Below are positions 15,885 to 24,253 of a DNA stretch of 32,936 nucleotides, piece after piece. A program made the translations under genes and the position numbers. Location: positions 1 through 32,936 of the forward strand of contig JBBRXP010000048.1 in NCBI GenBank assembly GCA_038238555.1, in the 5' to 3' direction. This stretch comes from JANNXQ01 sp038238555 (GTDB taxonomy: Bacteria; Verrucomicrobiota; Verrucomicrobiia; Chthoniobacterales; Chthoniobacteraceae). The notes under the pieces were generated by a model. The model saw only the letters and a program-made list of their open reading frames with translations. It was not told where the DNA came from and ran no database searches. The number at the start of each line of letters is the position of its first letter. Within the stretch, counting starts at the first letter, position 1.

Positions 15885-17824
15885 ACCGCCAGCGCGCCCT
15901 CGACTTCCGCGGGCCGGAAGCTGCGCCACATCCGCAGTGGCAGCAGCCCGAGCGCGATGAACACAAGCTGGCTCGCGCAGAAGCCCGCGAGCCACGCGGC
16001 GCCGGAACTCGTGAAGCCATAGCTGTGCAGGCCCACGCCGAGCAGGTTGGTGCCAAAGAAGCTCATGCTCGTGACGATGTTGCCGAAGATCGCGCAGACC
16101 ATGATGCCGCGCTGCGCTATGATGCGGCCCCAGCGCGCGTGCAGGATGAGCGCATTCCAAAGCACGATGAGCAGCGCGCCATTCTCCTTCGGGTCCCAGC
16201 CCCAGAAACGGCCCCAGCTTTGATCCGCCCAGATGCCGCCGAGCACCGTGCCGACAAAGCTGAAAAGCGTGGCAAAGCAGATGATGCCGTAGGTCATTCG
16301 CTCGAGGGATTTGCCGAGCGCGGCGTCGATAGCGCGGCTGAAGACGCCGCGCACCACGTAGATGAGGCCGAGCGCGCCGGAGAGATACGTGGAGGCGTAA
16401 CCGAGGTTGATGATGACCACGTGCGTGGCGAGCCAGAAGTTCGAGTCGAGCACGGCGCGCATCATTTCGAGCGTGTCGCCATTCATCGCGAGATGATGCG
16501 CGATGATCTGCGTGGCGAAGCCGACGGTCGCGCCGGTGATCGCGCCGATGCCGTTGCGATAGACGCGCTCGAGAATCGCGCCGAGCACGACCGCGCCCCA
16601 GCCGACGAAGATCGCGGCGGAATAAAGATTGGTGACGGGCGGACGGCCCTCGAGCGCCATGCGAAAGATGAGACCGAAGGTGTGGACCGAGAGCGCGAGG
16701 AGCAGCACGTAGAAAGCGGCGCGCCCGCACTTTTCCGGCCACGCCATCCACGACAAACACACGAGCACAAACACGGCGACGTAGAGCACGATGGCTTTGT
16801 AGAAAGGGGCGAAGTGATTGAACCACTGCTCGCGTCCGGCCTTCACGAATCCTGTGGGGAAGCGGGTTTGCAGCCCGGCCTGCCACGCGGCCAACTCGCT
16901 GTTGAAGGTGGCGGCGTCGCCTTTCTCGTAAGCCTCGGCCATACGCGCGTAACGCAGCACGCCGGGAGCAATCTCGCCGGTCCGCACGGTGCCGATGAGC
17001 GCCTGGCCGAGGTTTTCAAACTCCTCGATCTTCTTTCCCGGATCGGCCGGCGGCACGATCGCAAAACCGGCGAAGCGCGAGAGCGTGCGGTAGCGATCGG
17101 CGAGGCGCATGAAGATTTGTGCCTCCTGATTGTCGGCGCTCGTGTCGCCTTTTTTCACCGCGGCCATGCCGGCGTCGAGCGACTGGCGGAAGAGCTCGAG
17201 CTCCTCGATGTAGCTCGGCCCGCCGGCGTCGCGGATGAGCGGCACGGCGGGCCGCATCGAATTTTGCAGGCTCATGTAGAGGCCGATCTGCTCGCGCAAT
17301 TTCACCACGTCGCGCTGGAAAAGATTGCGAGCGCCTTCGTCCACCTTCGAGGCGAGATCGGTCTGCTTTTCGAGCTCGTTGAATTGCCCCTGCATGTCGC
17401 GCAAGGAGAAGCGCTTCACCGCCGGATCGGTGATGCCGAAGAGCGCCTTGAGCTCCGGGTTGTCCACCCGGAAGACCTTGTATTCATCGGCCTGCGCGGG
17501 CTTCGCCGCCATGTCGAGCAGCCACTCGATGGCGGGATGTTCCTGCTCCTTCTCGTCGTAATAAGTCTGCGTGCCGCGCAGGATGAGCAGCGAATTGCGC
17601 GCGACGGAATCCAGCGGCTGGATGCGCCCTTTCGCCAGAACTGGCGTGCGCGAAAATTCGCGAAGATCGAACTCGGATTTCGGCCGGAACTCGATGAGCC
17701 CGCCGAGCACCCAAGCGAGAAACAAGCCAGTGACGATCCACGCAAAGAGCGAACTCTTCACAGGCAGCGGAGGCGGCGGAGTCTTGCCGCGGCGCGCGGG
17801 TTTTTCTGCGAGCGTGGTTTTCAT
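15881..17824 (-). CDS. ccsA: Cytochrome c biogenesis protein CcsA/ResC with long periplasmic insert
   Basis: CcsA and ResB form the system II machinery that carries haem across the inner membrane and ligates it to apocytochromes c. This 647-aa protein has an N-terminal transmembrane helix (about 22-42), a large soluble insert (about 45-325) containing G-R-I-Q-P-L-D-S-V-A-R-N-S-L-L, and then about eight helices. The haem-handling WWD signature W-G-R-F-W-G-W-D-P-K-E-N-G is near residue 545. The ATG at 17824 gives M-K-T-T-L-A-E-K-P. Usually ccsA directly follows resB; here a roughly 1-kb segment on the opposite strand separates them. The stop overlaps the next gene. Confidence 0.88.
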   Translation of the reverse strand: MKTTLAEKPARRGKTPPPPLPVKSSLFAWIVTGLFLAWVLGGLIEFRPKSEFDLREFSRTPVLAKGRIQPLDSVARNSLLILRGTQTYYDEKEQEHPAIEWLLDMAAKPAQADEYKVFRVDNPELKALFGITDPAVKRFSLRDMQGQFNELEKQTDLASKVDEGARNLFQRDVVKLREQIGLYMSLQNSMRPAVPLIRDAGGPSYIEELELFRQSLDAGMAAVKKGDTSADNQEAQIFMRLADRYRTLSRFAGFAIVPPADPGKKIEEFENLGQALIGTVRTGEIAPGVLRYARMAEAYEKGDAATFNSELAAWQAGLQTRFPTGFVKAGREQWFNHFAPFYKAIVLYVAVFVLVCLSWMAWPEKCGRAAFYVLLLALSVHTFGLIFRMALEGRPPVTNLYSAAIFVGWGAVVLGAILERVYRNGIGAITGATVGFATQIIAHHLAMNGDTLEMMRAVLDSNFWLATHVVIINLGYASTYLSGALGLIYVVRGVFSRAIDAALGKSLERMTYGIICFATLFSFVGTVLGGIWADQSWGRFWGWDPKENGALLIVLWNALILHARWGRIIAQRGIMVCAIFGNIVTSMSFFGTNLLGVGLHSYGFTSSGAAWLAGFCASQLVFIALGLLPLRMWRSFRPAEVEGALAV

Positions 17825-17973
17825 GGGTGAGCCGAGCAATGTTGCCCGCGACCCTTCAACCCGCCAGCGCCGATTTCCCTTGGCGCGACCATCGGGCGCC
17901 GCAACGGAGTTGCGCTCGCAAGTGGAAAGTTGATCGTTGGCGATGCGGCGTCTTCGTGACACTCTCCTCCACC

Positions 17974-18183
17974 ATGTCCCTCGCCGATGTCCTTCCCAAT
18001 GCACGGGCTCTGCCTGCGGCCGACAAATTGCGGCTCATTCGCCTCCTCGCGGAGGAACTCGACTTCGAGCCCGACATTGCGCCCCTTGAACATGGGCGCA
18101 CCTACTTCCTTGCGACACCCGTCTTTGAGGACGGCGCGGCGGCAACCCTGATGCGCGCGCTCGAAGCCGCAGCGCAGGGATGA
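17974..18183 (+). CDS. Small protein paired with a retropepsin-like protease
   Basis: The frame from the ATG at 17974 gives 69 residues with the core A-L-P-A-A-D-K-L-R-L-I-R-L-L-A-E-E-L near residue 10, followed by a short region with G-R-T-Y-F. This resembles small proteins, common in cyanobacteria and other soil and water bacteria, encoded directly before retropepsin-like genes. The N-terminal helix looks like the N-terminus of some antitoxins, but no DNA-binding domain is visible. The next gene starts 4 bp after the stop. The pair is transcribed against resB and ccsA, which flank it. Confidence 0.6.
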   Translation: MSLADVLPNARALPAADKLRLIRLLAEELDFEPDIAPLEHGRTYFLATPVFEDGAAATLMRALEAAAQG

Positions 18184-18187
18184 GGCA

Positions 18188-18580
18188 ATGCAGTTTGCAT
18201 TCTCGCCCGCCGGCAAACCCCTCTTGCCGCTGGCGCTGACGCTCGCCGCTGAGGGCGTCGCGGTCGATGGACTCCTAGACAGCGGCGCCGACGTGAACGT
18301 GCTGCCGTGGAGTGTCGGCCAGGCCTTGCGCGCGGTGTGGAACGAGCGGCGGACGACGATCCGGCTTGGAGGCGTGCTAGCGGGCAACTCGGCGATGCCC
18401 TTGCTCGTTTCAGCCAGCGTCGGCGGGTGGGCGCCGGTGCGGCTGGCCTTCGCCTGGTGTCGCACCGATCAAGTCCCGTTGGTGCTTGGACAGACCAACT
18501 TTTTCATGGAGTTCGACGTGTGTTTCTTTCGTTCCCGCTTGGCTTTCTCCGTGGTCCCAAGCGGCCAACGAACCGCTTGA
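18188..18580 (+). CDS. Retropepsin-like aspartic protease domain protein
   Basis: This 130-aa protein shows the single active-site motif of retroviral-type aspartic proteases, G-L-L-D-S-G-A-D-V-N-V-L-P, near residue 32, with catalytic Asp in D-S-G. The second-half hallmark is P-L-V-L-G-Q-T-N-F-F-M-E-F-D-V near residue 97. Such proteins act as homodimers, each subunit giving one Asp. There is no signal peptide, so a cytoplasmic location is expected. Upstream GAGG gives a weak ribosome-binding site, unusual in this window. It is coupled to the 69-aa gene. Substrate is unknown; a regulated or addiction-type module is one possibility, without direct evidence. Confidence 0.7.
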   Translation: MQFAFSPAGKPLLPLALTLAAEGVAVDGLLDSGADVNVLPWSVGQALRAVWNERRTTIRLGGVLAGNSAMPLLVSASVGGWAPVRLAFAWCRTDQVPLVLGQTNFFMEFDVCFFRSRLAFSVVPSGQRTA

Positions 18581-18895
18581 TCCGCACAAGATTATTCTCG
18601 GTCAGACTCCGTCGCTGGTGCGCTGTGCAGATCACCCCTGACGATCGGATGGCGCTTGGGCAAACTCGGCAAACAACGTCTTTACGTCGCCTTCCGCAAA
18701 GGGCACGAGCAACTCCGGCTGCTGCTCGGCTCGCCAACGTGTCGGGCAAAGGTGCCCGAATTGTGGTGCCTGACGCGAGCGGGCCGGGCTACGGCGCGCC
18801 TTCTCAAATTCGACGATCCGGAGCGAATCGAATTGCGGAGCACATTGCAGCGGCCAGGGCGCTATCCGGTTGGACCGTAGGAACGGGTTGCGCGC
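18581..18895. other. Gene-free stretch with possible coding remnants
   Basis: About 315 bp lie between the retropepsin gene and the convergent end of resB. A plus-strand frame from a TTG at 18656 to 18880 encodes 74 residues with coding-like composition (L-K-F-D-D-P-E-R-I near its end) but no family I recognise. A second short frame just before it, ending at a stop near 18642, contains D-P-H-K-I-I-L-G-Q-T-P-S-L. Both could be decayed pieces of a third gene of the inserted module. Neither is strong enough to call as a gene. Confidence 0.35.
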
Positions 18896-20206
18896 CTATG
18901 CGCCGGCGCGGCGTTGGATGAACTTGAGGAGGTGCGTGCCGAATTGCACCAGCAGGCCGAGGCCCACCAAGGTGCAGGCGAGGTAAGGCACGATCCAGTT
19001 GGGGTTGCGGACGACTTGCAGGATGGTGGTCTGGTCGTTGTTGCGGAAGTCGGCCTGGTAGTATGTCTCGCCGCGGTGGCGCAGCGGATTGTTCATGTAG
19101 ATGAGCACGTCGCGATCTTCGCTCTTCCCGGGATCCTTGAGCCGCACGAGGCTCGAGTAATTTTTCGGAATCTCGGTGCCGGTGTACTTGTCGTGCGAAA
19201 ATTTTAGGAGCCGGAGGCTGAAGGGCTTGTAGAGCCGCTCCTGCCGCAGCACGAGGTCGTAGCTTTTTCCGTCCACTTCCACGGTCTGCGCGGTGCCGGG
19301 CATCACGAGCGTGAACCACAGCGAGACGAGATACGTGCCCAGACTTTTGTCTCCCTGCACGAGTTCGATGAAGGCGGCGGGAATGTCGCGCGCATTCATC
19401 TTCGTGGTCGGCGGCGACTGCTCGACTTTGAAGCGCGCGCCGATGCCGGCGGTCGCGGGCGACTCGGCGGTGTCGCCATCCGCGCGGCGCTGCATCTCGG
19501 AGTTGCTCATGAATTTTTTTACCCGAATCGCGAAGGGCAGCTTCGGATGCGTGATGGTCCCTTCCTTCGCGAGCAGCGGCTGCGAAATGGCGACGACGTT
19601 GTCGTGGTCGGCCGGCGATCGGTCGATGATTGCCAGCTCGCAGTCGTGCGTGTTTTCGGAAAAGTGGACGGTCTGGCCGGTGTCGATCCACATCTGACTC
19701 TCGACCGCAAAGAGGCTGGTGAAGAGGCCGCCGAGCAGCAGGAGCACGACGCCGAAGTGCGAGATGGTGAGTCCGAGCTTGTGCCAGCGCAGGCGCAGGT
19801 CGGCGTAAAATGCGGCGGCGATATTGACCAGCAGCACTGCGAGCAGCAGCCAGCCGCGGTAGCCGACTTTCAGCACGAGCCACGTCTCGGCGCCGAGGAT
19901 GAGCATCACCAGAGCGAGCCGCCACCAGCCCAGCGTGAAGCGCACGAAATGCGCGGCGAGCAGATTGACGACGAGCAGCGAACCGAGCAGCCAGCCGCCC
20001 GGCAGGATGGGCAGCGTGGGTCCGTTCGCGCCGAACTGATGCCACACGAAAAACGTGTCGAAGTATTTTTTCTGCGCCGCGTAAATGCCGAGATCCACTT
20101 GCCCGAGCGTGCCGACGACCACGAGCACGATGGCAAAGGCGAGGCACACGATGGTGAGTCGCAGCGAGGTGAAGAGCGCGACGAGCGGATTCTTCGAGTG
20201 GATCAT
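18896..20206 (-). CDS. resB: Cytochrome c biogenesis protein ResB/Ccs1
   Basis: ResB partners CcsA in system II cytochrome c maturation. The 436-aa protein opens with S-L-R-L-T-I-V-C-L, a helix at about 15-36, and has further helices at about 75-90, 95-112, 120-136 and 148-168. A large periplasmic domain (about 172-400) contains P-F-A-I-R-V-K-K-F and L-I-Y-M-N-N-P-L-R-H-R-G-E-T-Y-Y-Q-A-D-F, the conserved ResB block. The last helix is near 405-425 (V-P-Y-L-A-C-T-L-V-G-L-G-L-L). The ATG at 20206 directly abuts the stop of the upstream lipoprotein gene, so the two are coupled. Confidence 0.88.
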   Translation of the reverse strand: MIHSKNPLVALFTSLRLTIVCLAFAIVLVVVGTLGQVDLGIYAAQKKYFDTFFVWHQFGANGPTLPILPGGWLLGSLLVVNLLAAHFVRFTLGWWRLALVMLILGAETWLVLKVGYRGWLLLAVLLVNIAAAFYADLRLRWHKLGLTISHFGVVLLLLGGLFTSLFAVESQMWIDTGQTVHFSENTHDCELAIIDRSPADHDNVVAISQPLLAKEGTITHPKLPFAIRVKKFMSNSEMQRRADGDTAESPATAGIGARFKVEQSPPTTKMNARDIPAAFIELVQGDKSLGTYLVSLWFTLVMPGTAQTVEVDGKSYDLVLRQERLYKPFSLRLLKFSHDKYTGTEIPKNYSSLVRLKDPGKSEDRDVLIYMNNPLRHRGETYYQADFRNNDQTTILQVVRNPNWIVPYLACTLVGLGLLVQFGTHLLKFIQRRAGA

Positions 20207-20791
20207 TTACGGAAAGACGACCGAGTTTAAGAACTCAATGAACGCGGGCTTCTCGGCGGCCACAACGGATTCTTCGCCCGTCATTTTGAAGAACCACGTC
20301 TGCCCGCCGGCCTCGACTGTGGCGGCGATGGTGCGCTGCGGCTTCGACTTGCCGGTGGGCGGCTGAGTGCCGGCCATATCGAGCAGGGAAGCCGCTCGGC
20401 CGCCAATCTGCATCTCGCTGAGCAACGGCTTCAGCGCCGCCTCGTCCACGTCGCCGAGGCCGATCTGCCCGCGCCAGCGGTTTACGTTTGCGAGCATCCC
20501 GCCCGCCGGCCCGCCGAGCGCGATGACGGAGATGTCCGCGCTCTCGCCCGCTTTTTCCGCTGAAGCAAAACTCGCGAGTCGCATTGCCGACGCCGGCTTC
20601 TCGGTCCACGGGGCGGGCTTGGTCCAGACGGGCTTTTCCGCGGAGGCGACAGCGTCCACTGGCGGCTGTTTCGACGTGAGCGGCGAGGGCGCATCCTTCG
20701 GCGCTTCGTAAAACCGCGCCTCTCTTTTTTCACAGCCATCAAGAGCGGCAACGAGAATGGCGAGCGGCAGGAGCGCGGAGGATCGTGGCAT
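20207..20791 (-). CDS. Conserved lipoprotein encoded before resB
   Basis: The ATG at 20791 gives a 194-aa protein with a hydrophobic signal and a lipobox-like A-L-D-G-C, lipidated Cys near residue 20. A Pro-rich linker with W-T-K-P and W-T-E-K-P follows, then a globular domain with A-M-R-L-A-S-F, A-D-I-S-V-I-A-L-G-G-P-A-G-G, A-N-V-N-R-W-R-G-Q-I-G-L and a C-terminal T-W-F-F-K-M-T-G. The A-N-V-N-R-W-R-x-Q block is, as far as I recall, a conserved feature of lipoproteins near system II genes in PVC bacteria. Its direct coupling to resB suggests a role in cytochrome maturation or in the respiratory chain it serves; that is inference. Confidence 0.65.
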   Translation of the reverse strand: MPRSSALLPLAILVAALDGCEKREARFYEAPKDAPSPLTSKQPPVDAVASAEKPVWTKPAPWTEKPASAMRLASFASAEKAGESADISVIALGGPAGGMLANVNRWRGQIGLGDVDEAALKPLLSEMQIGGRAASLLDMAGTQPPTGKSKPQRTIAATVEAGGQTWFFKMTGEESVVAAEKPAFIEFLNSVVFP

Positions 20792-20881
20792 GGACGAGGC
20801 CGGCGACCGTGCCAGCAAGTCCTCAATCCACCAGCCCGCATTCCCTTAGCGCGCCGTGGGCTGCGCTTGCCCTCCCAACCC

Positions 20882-21292
20882 TCAGCTTTCTCCTGCCACA
20901 AAACTCCGCGCCAGCACCAGCTCGGTGCCTTCCTTCATGAGCCGGTAGTCGATGCGATCAAAGGCCCGGCGGATCAAGTGAACGCCGAGACCGCCGGGCT
21001 GCACGAGCTCCAGCGGGCGGCCCTCGATCTTCGTCGGATCGGGCTGCGTGCCAAAGTCGCGGAGGCGAAAGACGACGCCGTCTTCCGCCATCTCGCAGGT
21101 GAGGTGCATGAGCCGATCCGGCTGATGATCGTAGGCATGGCGGATCACGTTGGTGCAGGCTTCGTCGAGACCGAGCACGATGAGATTTTTTTCGCACTCC
21201 GGCAGCGCGATCGACTCGAGGAATTCGCGCACGAAATTCCGCACCAGCGCGAGATTCCCCGGATGGCTGGCAAATTCGATCTCGCGCTTCAT
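20882..21292 (-). CDS. RsbW/SpoIIAB-like anti-sigma factor kinase
   Basis: This 136-aa protein is a stand-alone GHKL ATPase domain (HATPase_c_2). The N box L-D-E-A-C-T-N-V-I-R-H-A-Y near residue 42 binds ATP-Mg, the D-F-G motif with R-D-F-G-T is near 78, and the G-G-L-G-V-H-L-I-R glycine box is near 100. Such proteins bind a sigma factor or phosphorylate an anti-sigma antagonist. It overlaps the PP2C gene by four bases (ATGA), making a coupled kinase-phosphatase pair. Neither a STAS-domain antagonist nor a sigma factor gene is present in the window. Confidence 0.85.
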   Translation of the reverse strand: MKREIEFASHPGNLALVRNFVREFLESIALPECEKNLIVLGLDEACTNVIRHAYDHQPDRLMHLTCEMAEDGVVFRLRDFGTQPDPTKIEGRPLELVQPGGLGVHLIRRAFDRIDYRLMKEGTELVLARSFVAGES

Positions 21293-22566
21293 TGAAAACC
21301 AAATGCCAGCAAGGTGAGATCGTCGTGCGGCTCGGCCCCGCCGCGATGTCTGCGTTCCCCTTCATCGAGCGCTCGGATGACTTCCGCGGCATCCGCGAAC
21401 GGGCGCGAGAGCAGCGCGGCCACGCCGCTCACGCTGAGTTCTTCATCGGCCGAGTTAAGGGCTTCGGAGAGTCCGTCGGTGTAGAGCACCAGCCACTCGC
21501 GCGGCCCGAGCGTGAGGCTCATCGAGCGGCAGTCCAGCTTCGGCAAAAGACCGAGCGGCGGGGAGCCGGCCATGCGCATCTCCGCCGCCGTGCCATCGAT
21601 CCGCGCGAGGAAGGGGTGGCAATGGCCCGCGCTGCACAACTCGACGTGGCGCGTCGAGAGCGCCATGCGGCCGAGGAGCGCGGTGATGAACATTCCGCGA
21701 ATAGTGTGGCCGGCGAGCATCGTATTCCAGCGTGCCATCGCGGCGGCGGGCGGAGCGCCCGGGTTCACGATGAGCCGCAGCATGCTGAGGGCTTGCGCCA
21801 TGAGCAGCGCGGCGGGCATCCCCTTTCCCGACACATCGCCGACCGCGAAATGAATTTCGTCGGGCCCGGTCTCGATCACATCGAAGAAATCGCCGCCCAC
21901 GTGCAGCGCGGGCCGGTAGGCGGAGGCAAAGCTTACGCGGTCATGCCTCGGGAGCGACTGCGGGAGGAAGCTCGATTGAATCTCGCGCGCAAAAGCGAGC
22001 TCCTGCGATACGCGGTCCTGCTCGCGCTGCCGGTCGATGGAGCGCAGCTTTTCGATGGCCGTGGCCGCGAGATTCCCGTAAGCCTCGAAGGCTTCCAGAT
22101 CGATCTCCTCGAAGGCCGCGCGTCCCACGGGATTGAGCACCTGCAGCACGCCGATCTCGCGCCCCTCGCGCTGCATCGGCACGCAGAGGATGGAGCGCGT
22201 GCGGAAGCCTGTCTGCCGATCCGTATCCTTGTAAAATCGCGGGTCGGCATAAGCGTCCGGCACCAGCAGCGGCCTTCCGTGCTCGAGCACCCAGCCCGAA
22301 ATGCCGCGGCCGCGCGGCACCACGATGGGCTCGTGGGGCGCGCCCGCCACGGCGCCGGCCGAGCTTGCATACACCAGCTCGAGTTCGCCGCCCGCAGTCA
22401 CCAGGAAAAGCGATGCCGCTTCGACTGCAAGCACCCGGCGCGCGACATCGAGGATCGCCGGCAGCAGTTCCGTGGAGTCCGTGATCGCATTGATGAGCAC
22501 GCTCACTTCCACCAGACCTTTGTAGAGCTGCAACTGCCGCTCGAGGGTGGCCGTGTCGGGACGCAT
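21289..22566 (-). CDS. GAF-domain PP2C (RsbU/SpoIIE-type) phosphatase
   Basis: This 425-aa protein has a GAF domain (about 22-175, with R-G-I-S-G-W-V-L-E-H-G-R-P-L near 88 and I-G-V-L-Q-V-L-N-P near 137), then a short coiled linker with E-I-Q-S-S-F-L-P-Q near 197. A SpoIIE-type PP2C phosphatase follows, with metal ligands in G-G-D-F-F-D-V near 224, G-D-V-S-G-K-G near 241, L-Y-T-D-G-L-S-E-A near 366 and D-D-L-T-L near the end. It probably dephosphorylates a STAS-domain anti-sigma antagonist in response to a small-molecule signal sensed by GAF. It is the first gene of a two-gene unit, downstream of a repeat hairpin. Confidence 0.88.
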   Translation of the reverse strand: MRPDTATLERQLQLYKGLVEVSVLINAITDSTELLPAILDVARRVLAVEAASLFLVTAGGELELVYASSAGAVAGAPHEPIVVPRGRGISGWVLEHGRPLLVPDAYADPRFYKDTDRQTGFRTRSILCVPMQREGREIGVLQVLNPVGRAAFEEIDLEAFEAYGNLAATAIEKLRSIDRQREQDRVSQELAFAREIQSSFLPQSLPRHDRVSFASAYRPALHVGGDFFDVIETGPDEIHFAVGDVSGKGMPAALLMAQALSMLRLIVNPGAPPAAAMARWNTMLAGHTIRGMFITALLGRMALSTRHVELCSAGHCHPFLARIDGTAAEMRMAGSPPLGLLPKLDCRSMSLTLGPREWLVLYTDGLSEALNSADEELSVSGVAALLSRPFADAAEVIRALDEGERRHRGGAEPHDDLTLLAFGFQ

Positions 22567-22608
22567 CGGGACGAGGCTAGCGGGCGCGTCGGTTCAGTAA
22601 ATGTGAAT

Positions 22609-22660
22609 GGTGACTGGTGATCGGTGGATGGTGTGCACGATCCTCCGATCACCAGTCACC
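22609..22660. repeat. Inverted repeat with heptamer units (GGTGACT-type)
   Basis: Perfect 16-bp arms, GGTGACTGGTGATCGG (22609-22624) and its complement (22645-22660), flank a 20-nt loop. The right arm continues with further CCAGTCA units up to and through the stop codon of the flavoprotein gene (22663-22665). Units repeat with a 7-nt period, as in the GTTGAGA repeat, and share its G-x-T-G-A core. It lies between two same-strand genes and could act as a terminator. Confidence 0.7.
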
Positions 22661-22662
22661 AG

Positions 22663-24147
22663 TCACAGCACGAGAAAAAGATTCCTCCACTCCGCGAGCA
22701 GCCACCGCCCGAGCCCGCGTCGCAGGAGCCGCAGCGCGGTCGCATCCGGCAGGAACCCGCCGGGAAGCAGGCGCCAGTGGGCATTGCGCGCGCCATAGAT
22801 TCCGGCGGCGATCTTGCGCCGGGCCAGCGCGGCGAGCCGGCGATTGTAAAGGCGCATGATGCGCGCGACCACGCGGCCCGGCACGCCATCGAAGGGAAAC
22901 AAATCGAACATCGTCGCCGGGTCGCAATACACCTGCCGCACGGGACCGAGATGATACGCCGAGATGTCGAGCAGGAAGGCCGCGGCCATCAACTCCGCGT
23001 CGCCCATGTAATAGTACTTGTCGCGATACACCGCCTCGAACCACGAGTGGAAGCAGAAGCGGAAGCGCGCGTTGTAATCCTCGATCGCCGCCTCCACGCC
23101 CTCGCCCGCCAGCGAGCGCGCAATGAGCGAATGCGCGGCGTGGGAAGTAAACGCGCAAAAGTCCAGTCCCGGACTGTAAAGCGGATCGATGAATCCCGCG
23201 GCATCTCCAACCAGCGCCCAGCCGTCGCCCATCACCCGCTCGCTGTAATAAGGCAACATCGAATAAGCGTGCTCATCGCCCTCGATCGGCGCGGCCGCGG
23301 AGAGGATTTCGCGCCCGACCGGATGCGTGAGGAAATGCGCCCGGAGCCGCTCGCCGATCGTGGCGCCCGCGGGTGGCGCAAAGAGCCGCGTGTCGTAAAC
23401 CAGGCCGATGCTGTAGTCGCCGCCCTTGAGCGGAATGATCCAGCACCACCAGCCCAGCCCCAGGAGATGATTGGTGGCCCACGCGCGGCTGGTCTTCGTC
23501 GCCTCGGCCCACGCCGGAAACTTTCTCCGCAGCTCATGCCCGTCCCAGTCCTTGACTCCGGAGAAGCGCGCCCACAGCGCATTGATCGGATGCGCCTCGA
23601 GCGGCCGGAAGTGCCCGAGCTTGCGCGCCACCACCGCCGCGCGCCCGCTCGCATCCACCACCCAACGCGCCGTCACCCGACGCGTCTCGCCGTTGCTCTG
23701 CACCTCCGCGGAATTTCGGCCCGCGCCGTCGAGCGCCAGCGCGCGCACCTTTGCCGGCCGCCACAGTTCGCAGCCGCTCTCGAGCGCGAGGGCGAGCAAG
23801 TGTTCATCGAGCTTCGCGCGATCGACCTGAAATCCCGGCAGCCGCGCATTGAACATCGCGCCGATTTCCGCGCAGTCCTCAAACCTTTCCTCCGCCGACC
23901 GCGCGAACCACATGCGCAGCCCCTGCTTGGCGAGTTGCTCGTGGCCGAGCCAAGTCGAAAGCCCGAGCACGCGGGTAAGGAAACACGAACTGACCTCCGT
24001 CGTGGACTCGCCGACTTTGCGATCAAACTCCGCCGCCTTTTCCACGATGAGCACGCGCGCCCGTGGCAGCCGCCGCTTGAGCAGCAGCCCCGTCGCCGCG
24101 CCGGAAAAAGCGCCGCCGACCACGAGCACATCGCAGTGGAATTCCAT
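22663..24147 (-). CDS. FAD-dependent oxidoreductase, halogenase-like
   Basis: This 494-aa flavoprotein starts with the Rossmann FAD site V-V-G-G-A-F-S-G-A-A-T-G (8-19). V-G-E-S-T-T-E near 45 matches the flavin-interacting segment of halogenases. G-W-W-C-W-I-I-P near residue 233 carries the W-x-W-x-I-P signature of flavin-dependent halogenases, and A-L-V-G-D-A-A-G-F-I-D-P-L-Y-S-P-G near 315 is the second FAD motif. I did not identify a convincing match to the tryptophan halogenase catalytic Lys, so it may be a phenolic- or lipid-type halogenase, or a related reductase or hydroxylase. No biosynthetic genes flank it. The ATG at 24147 is clear; the stop sits in a repeat. Confidence 0.7.
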   Translation of the reverse strand: MEFHCDVLVVGGAFSGAATGLLLKRRLPRARVLIVEKAAEFDRKVGESTTEVSSCFLTRVLGLSTWLGHEQLAKQGLRMWFARSAEERFEDCAEIGAMFNARLPGFQVDRAKLDEHLLALALESGCELWRPAKVRALALDGAGRNSAEVQSNGETRRVTARWVVDASGRAAVVARKLGHFRPLEAHPINALWARFSGVKDWDGHELRRKFPAWAEATKTSRAWATNHLLGLGWWCWIIPLKGGDYSIGLVYDTRLFAPPAGATIGERLRAHFLTHPVGREILSAAAPIEGDEHAYSMLPYYSERVMGDGWALVGDAAGFIDPLYSPGLDFCAFTSHAAHSLIARSLAGEGVEAAIEDYNARFRFCFHSWFEAVYRDKYYYMGDAELMAAAFLLDISAYHLGPVRQVYCDPATMFDLFPFDGVPGRVVARIMRLYNRRLAALARRKIAAGIYGARNAHWRLLPGGFLPDATALRLLRRGLGRWLLAEWRNLFLVL

Positions 24148-24204
24148 GGGCAGCGTTAGTATCCGAAGCGCGCCGCGGGCGCAAAAGTTCCCCGAGAAAA
24201 ATCG

Positions 24205-24233
24205 TTGCCGCTACCAGAGCCGGACACTACTGT
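24205..24233 (+). promoter_or_regulatory. Promoter candidate for tRNA-Asp
   Basis: TTGCCG (24205-24210) and TACTGT (24228-24233) are spaced by exactly 17 nt. A GC-rich discriminator (GCGCGCC) follows and the tRNA begins about 20 nt downstream, the layout expected of a stable-RNA promoter. The -10 keeps the key first, second and last bases. Confidence 0.5.
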
Positions 24234-24253
24234 GCGCGCCTCCTTTGGAAGAA

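Noticed and set aside
16025..17830. Long open frame (about 600 codons) opposite ccsA; similar long antisense frames opposite the PP2C, flavoprotein and propeller genes.
   Set aside because: They mirror genuine genes with clear motifs on the other strand. High GC with a third-position bias opens antisense frames, and their translations are Arg/His/Glu-rich with no domains.
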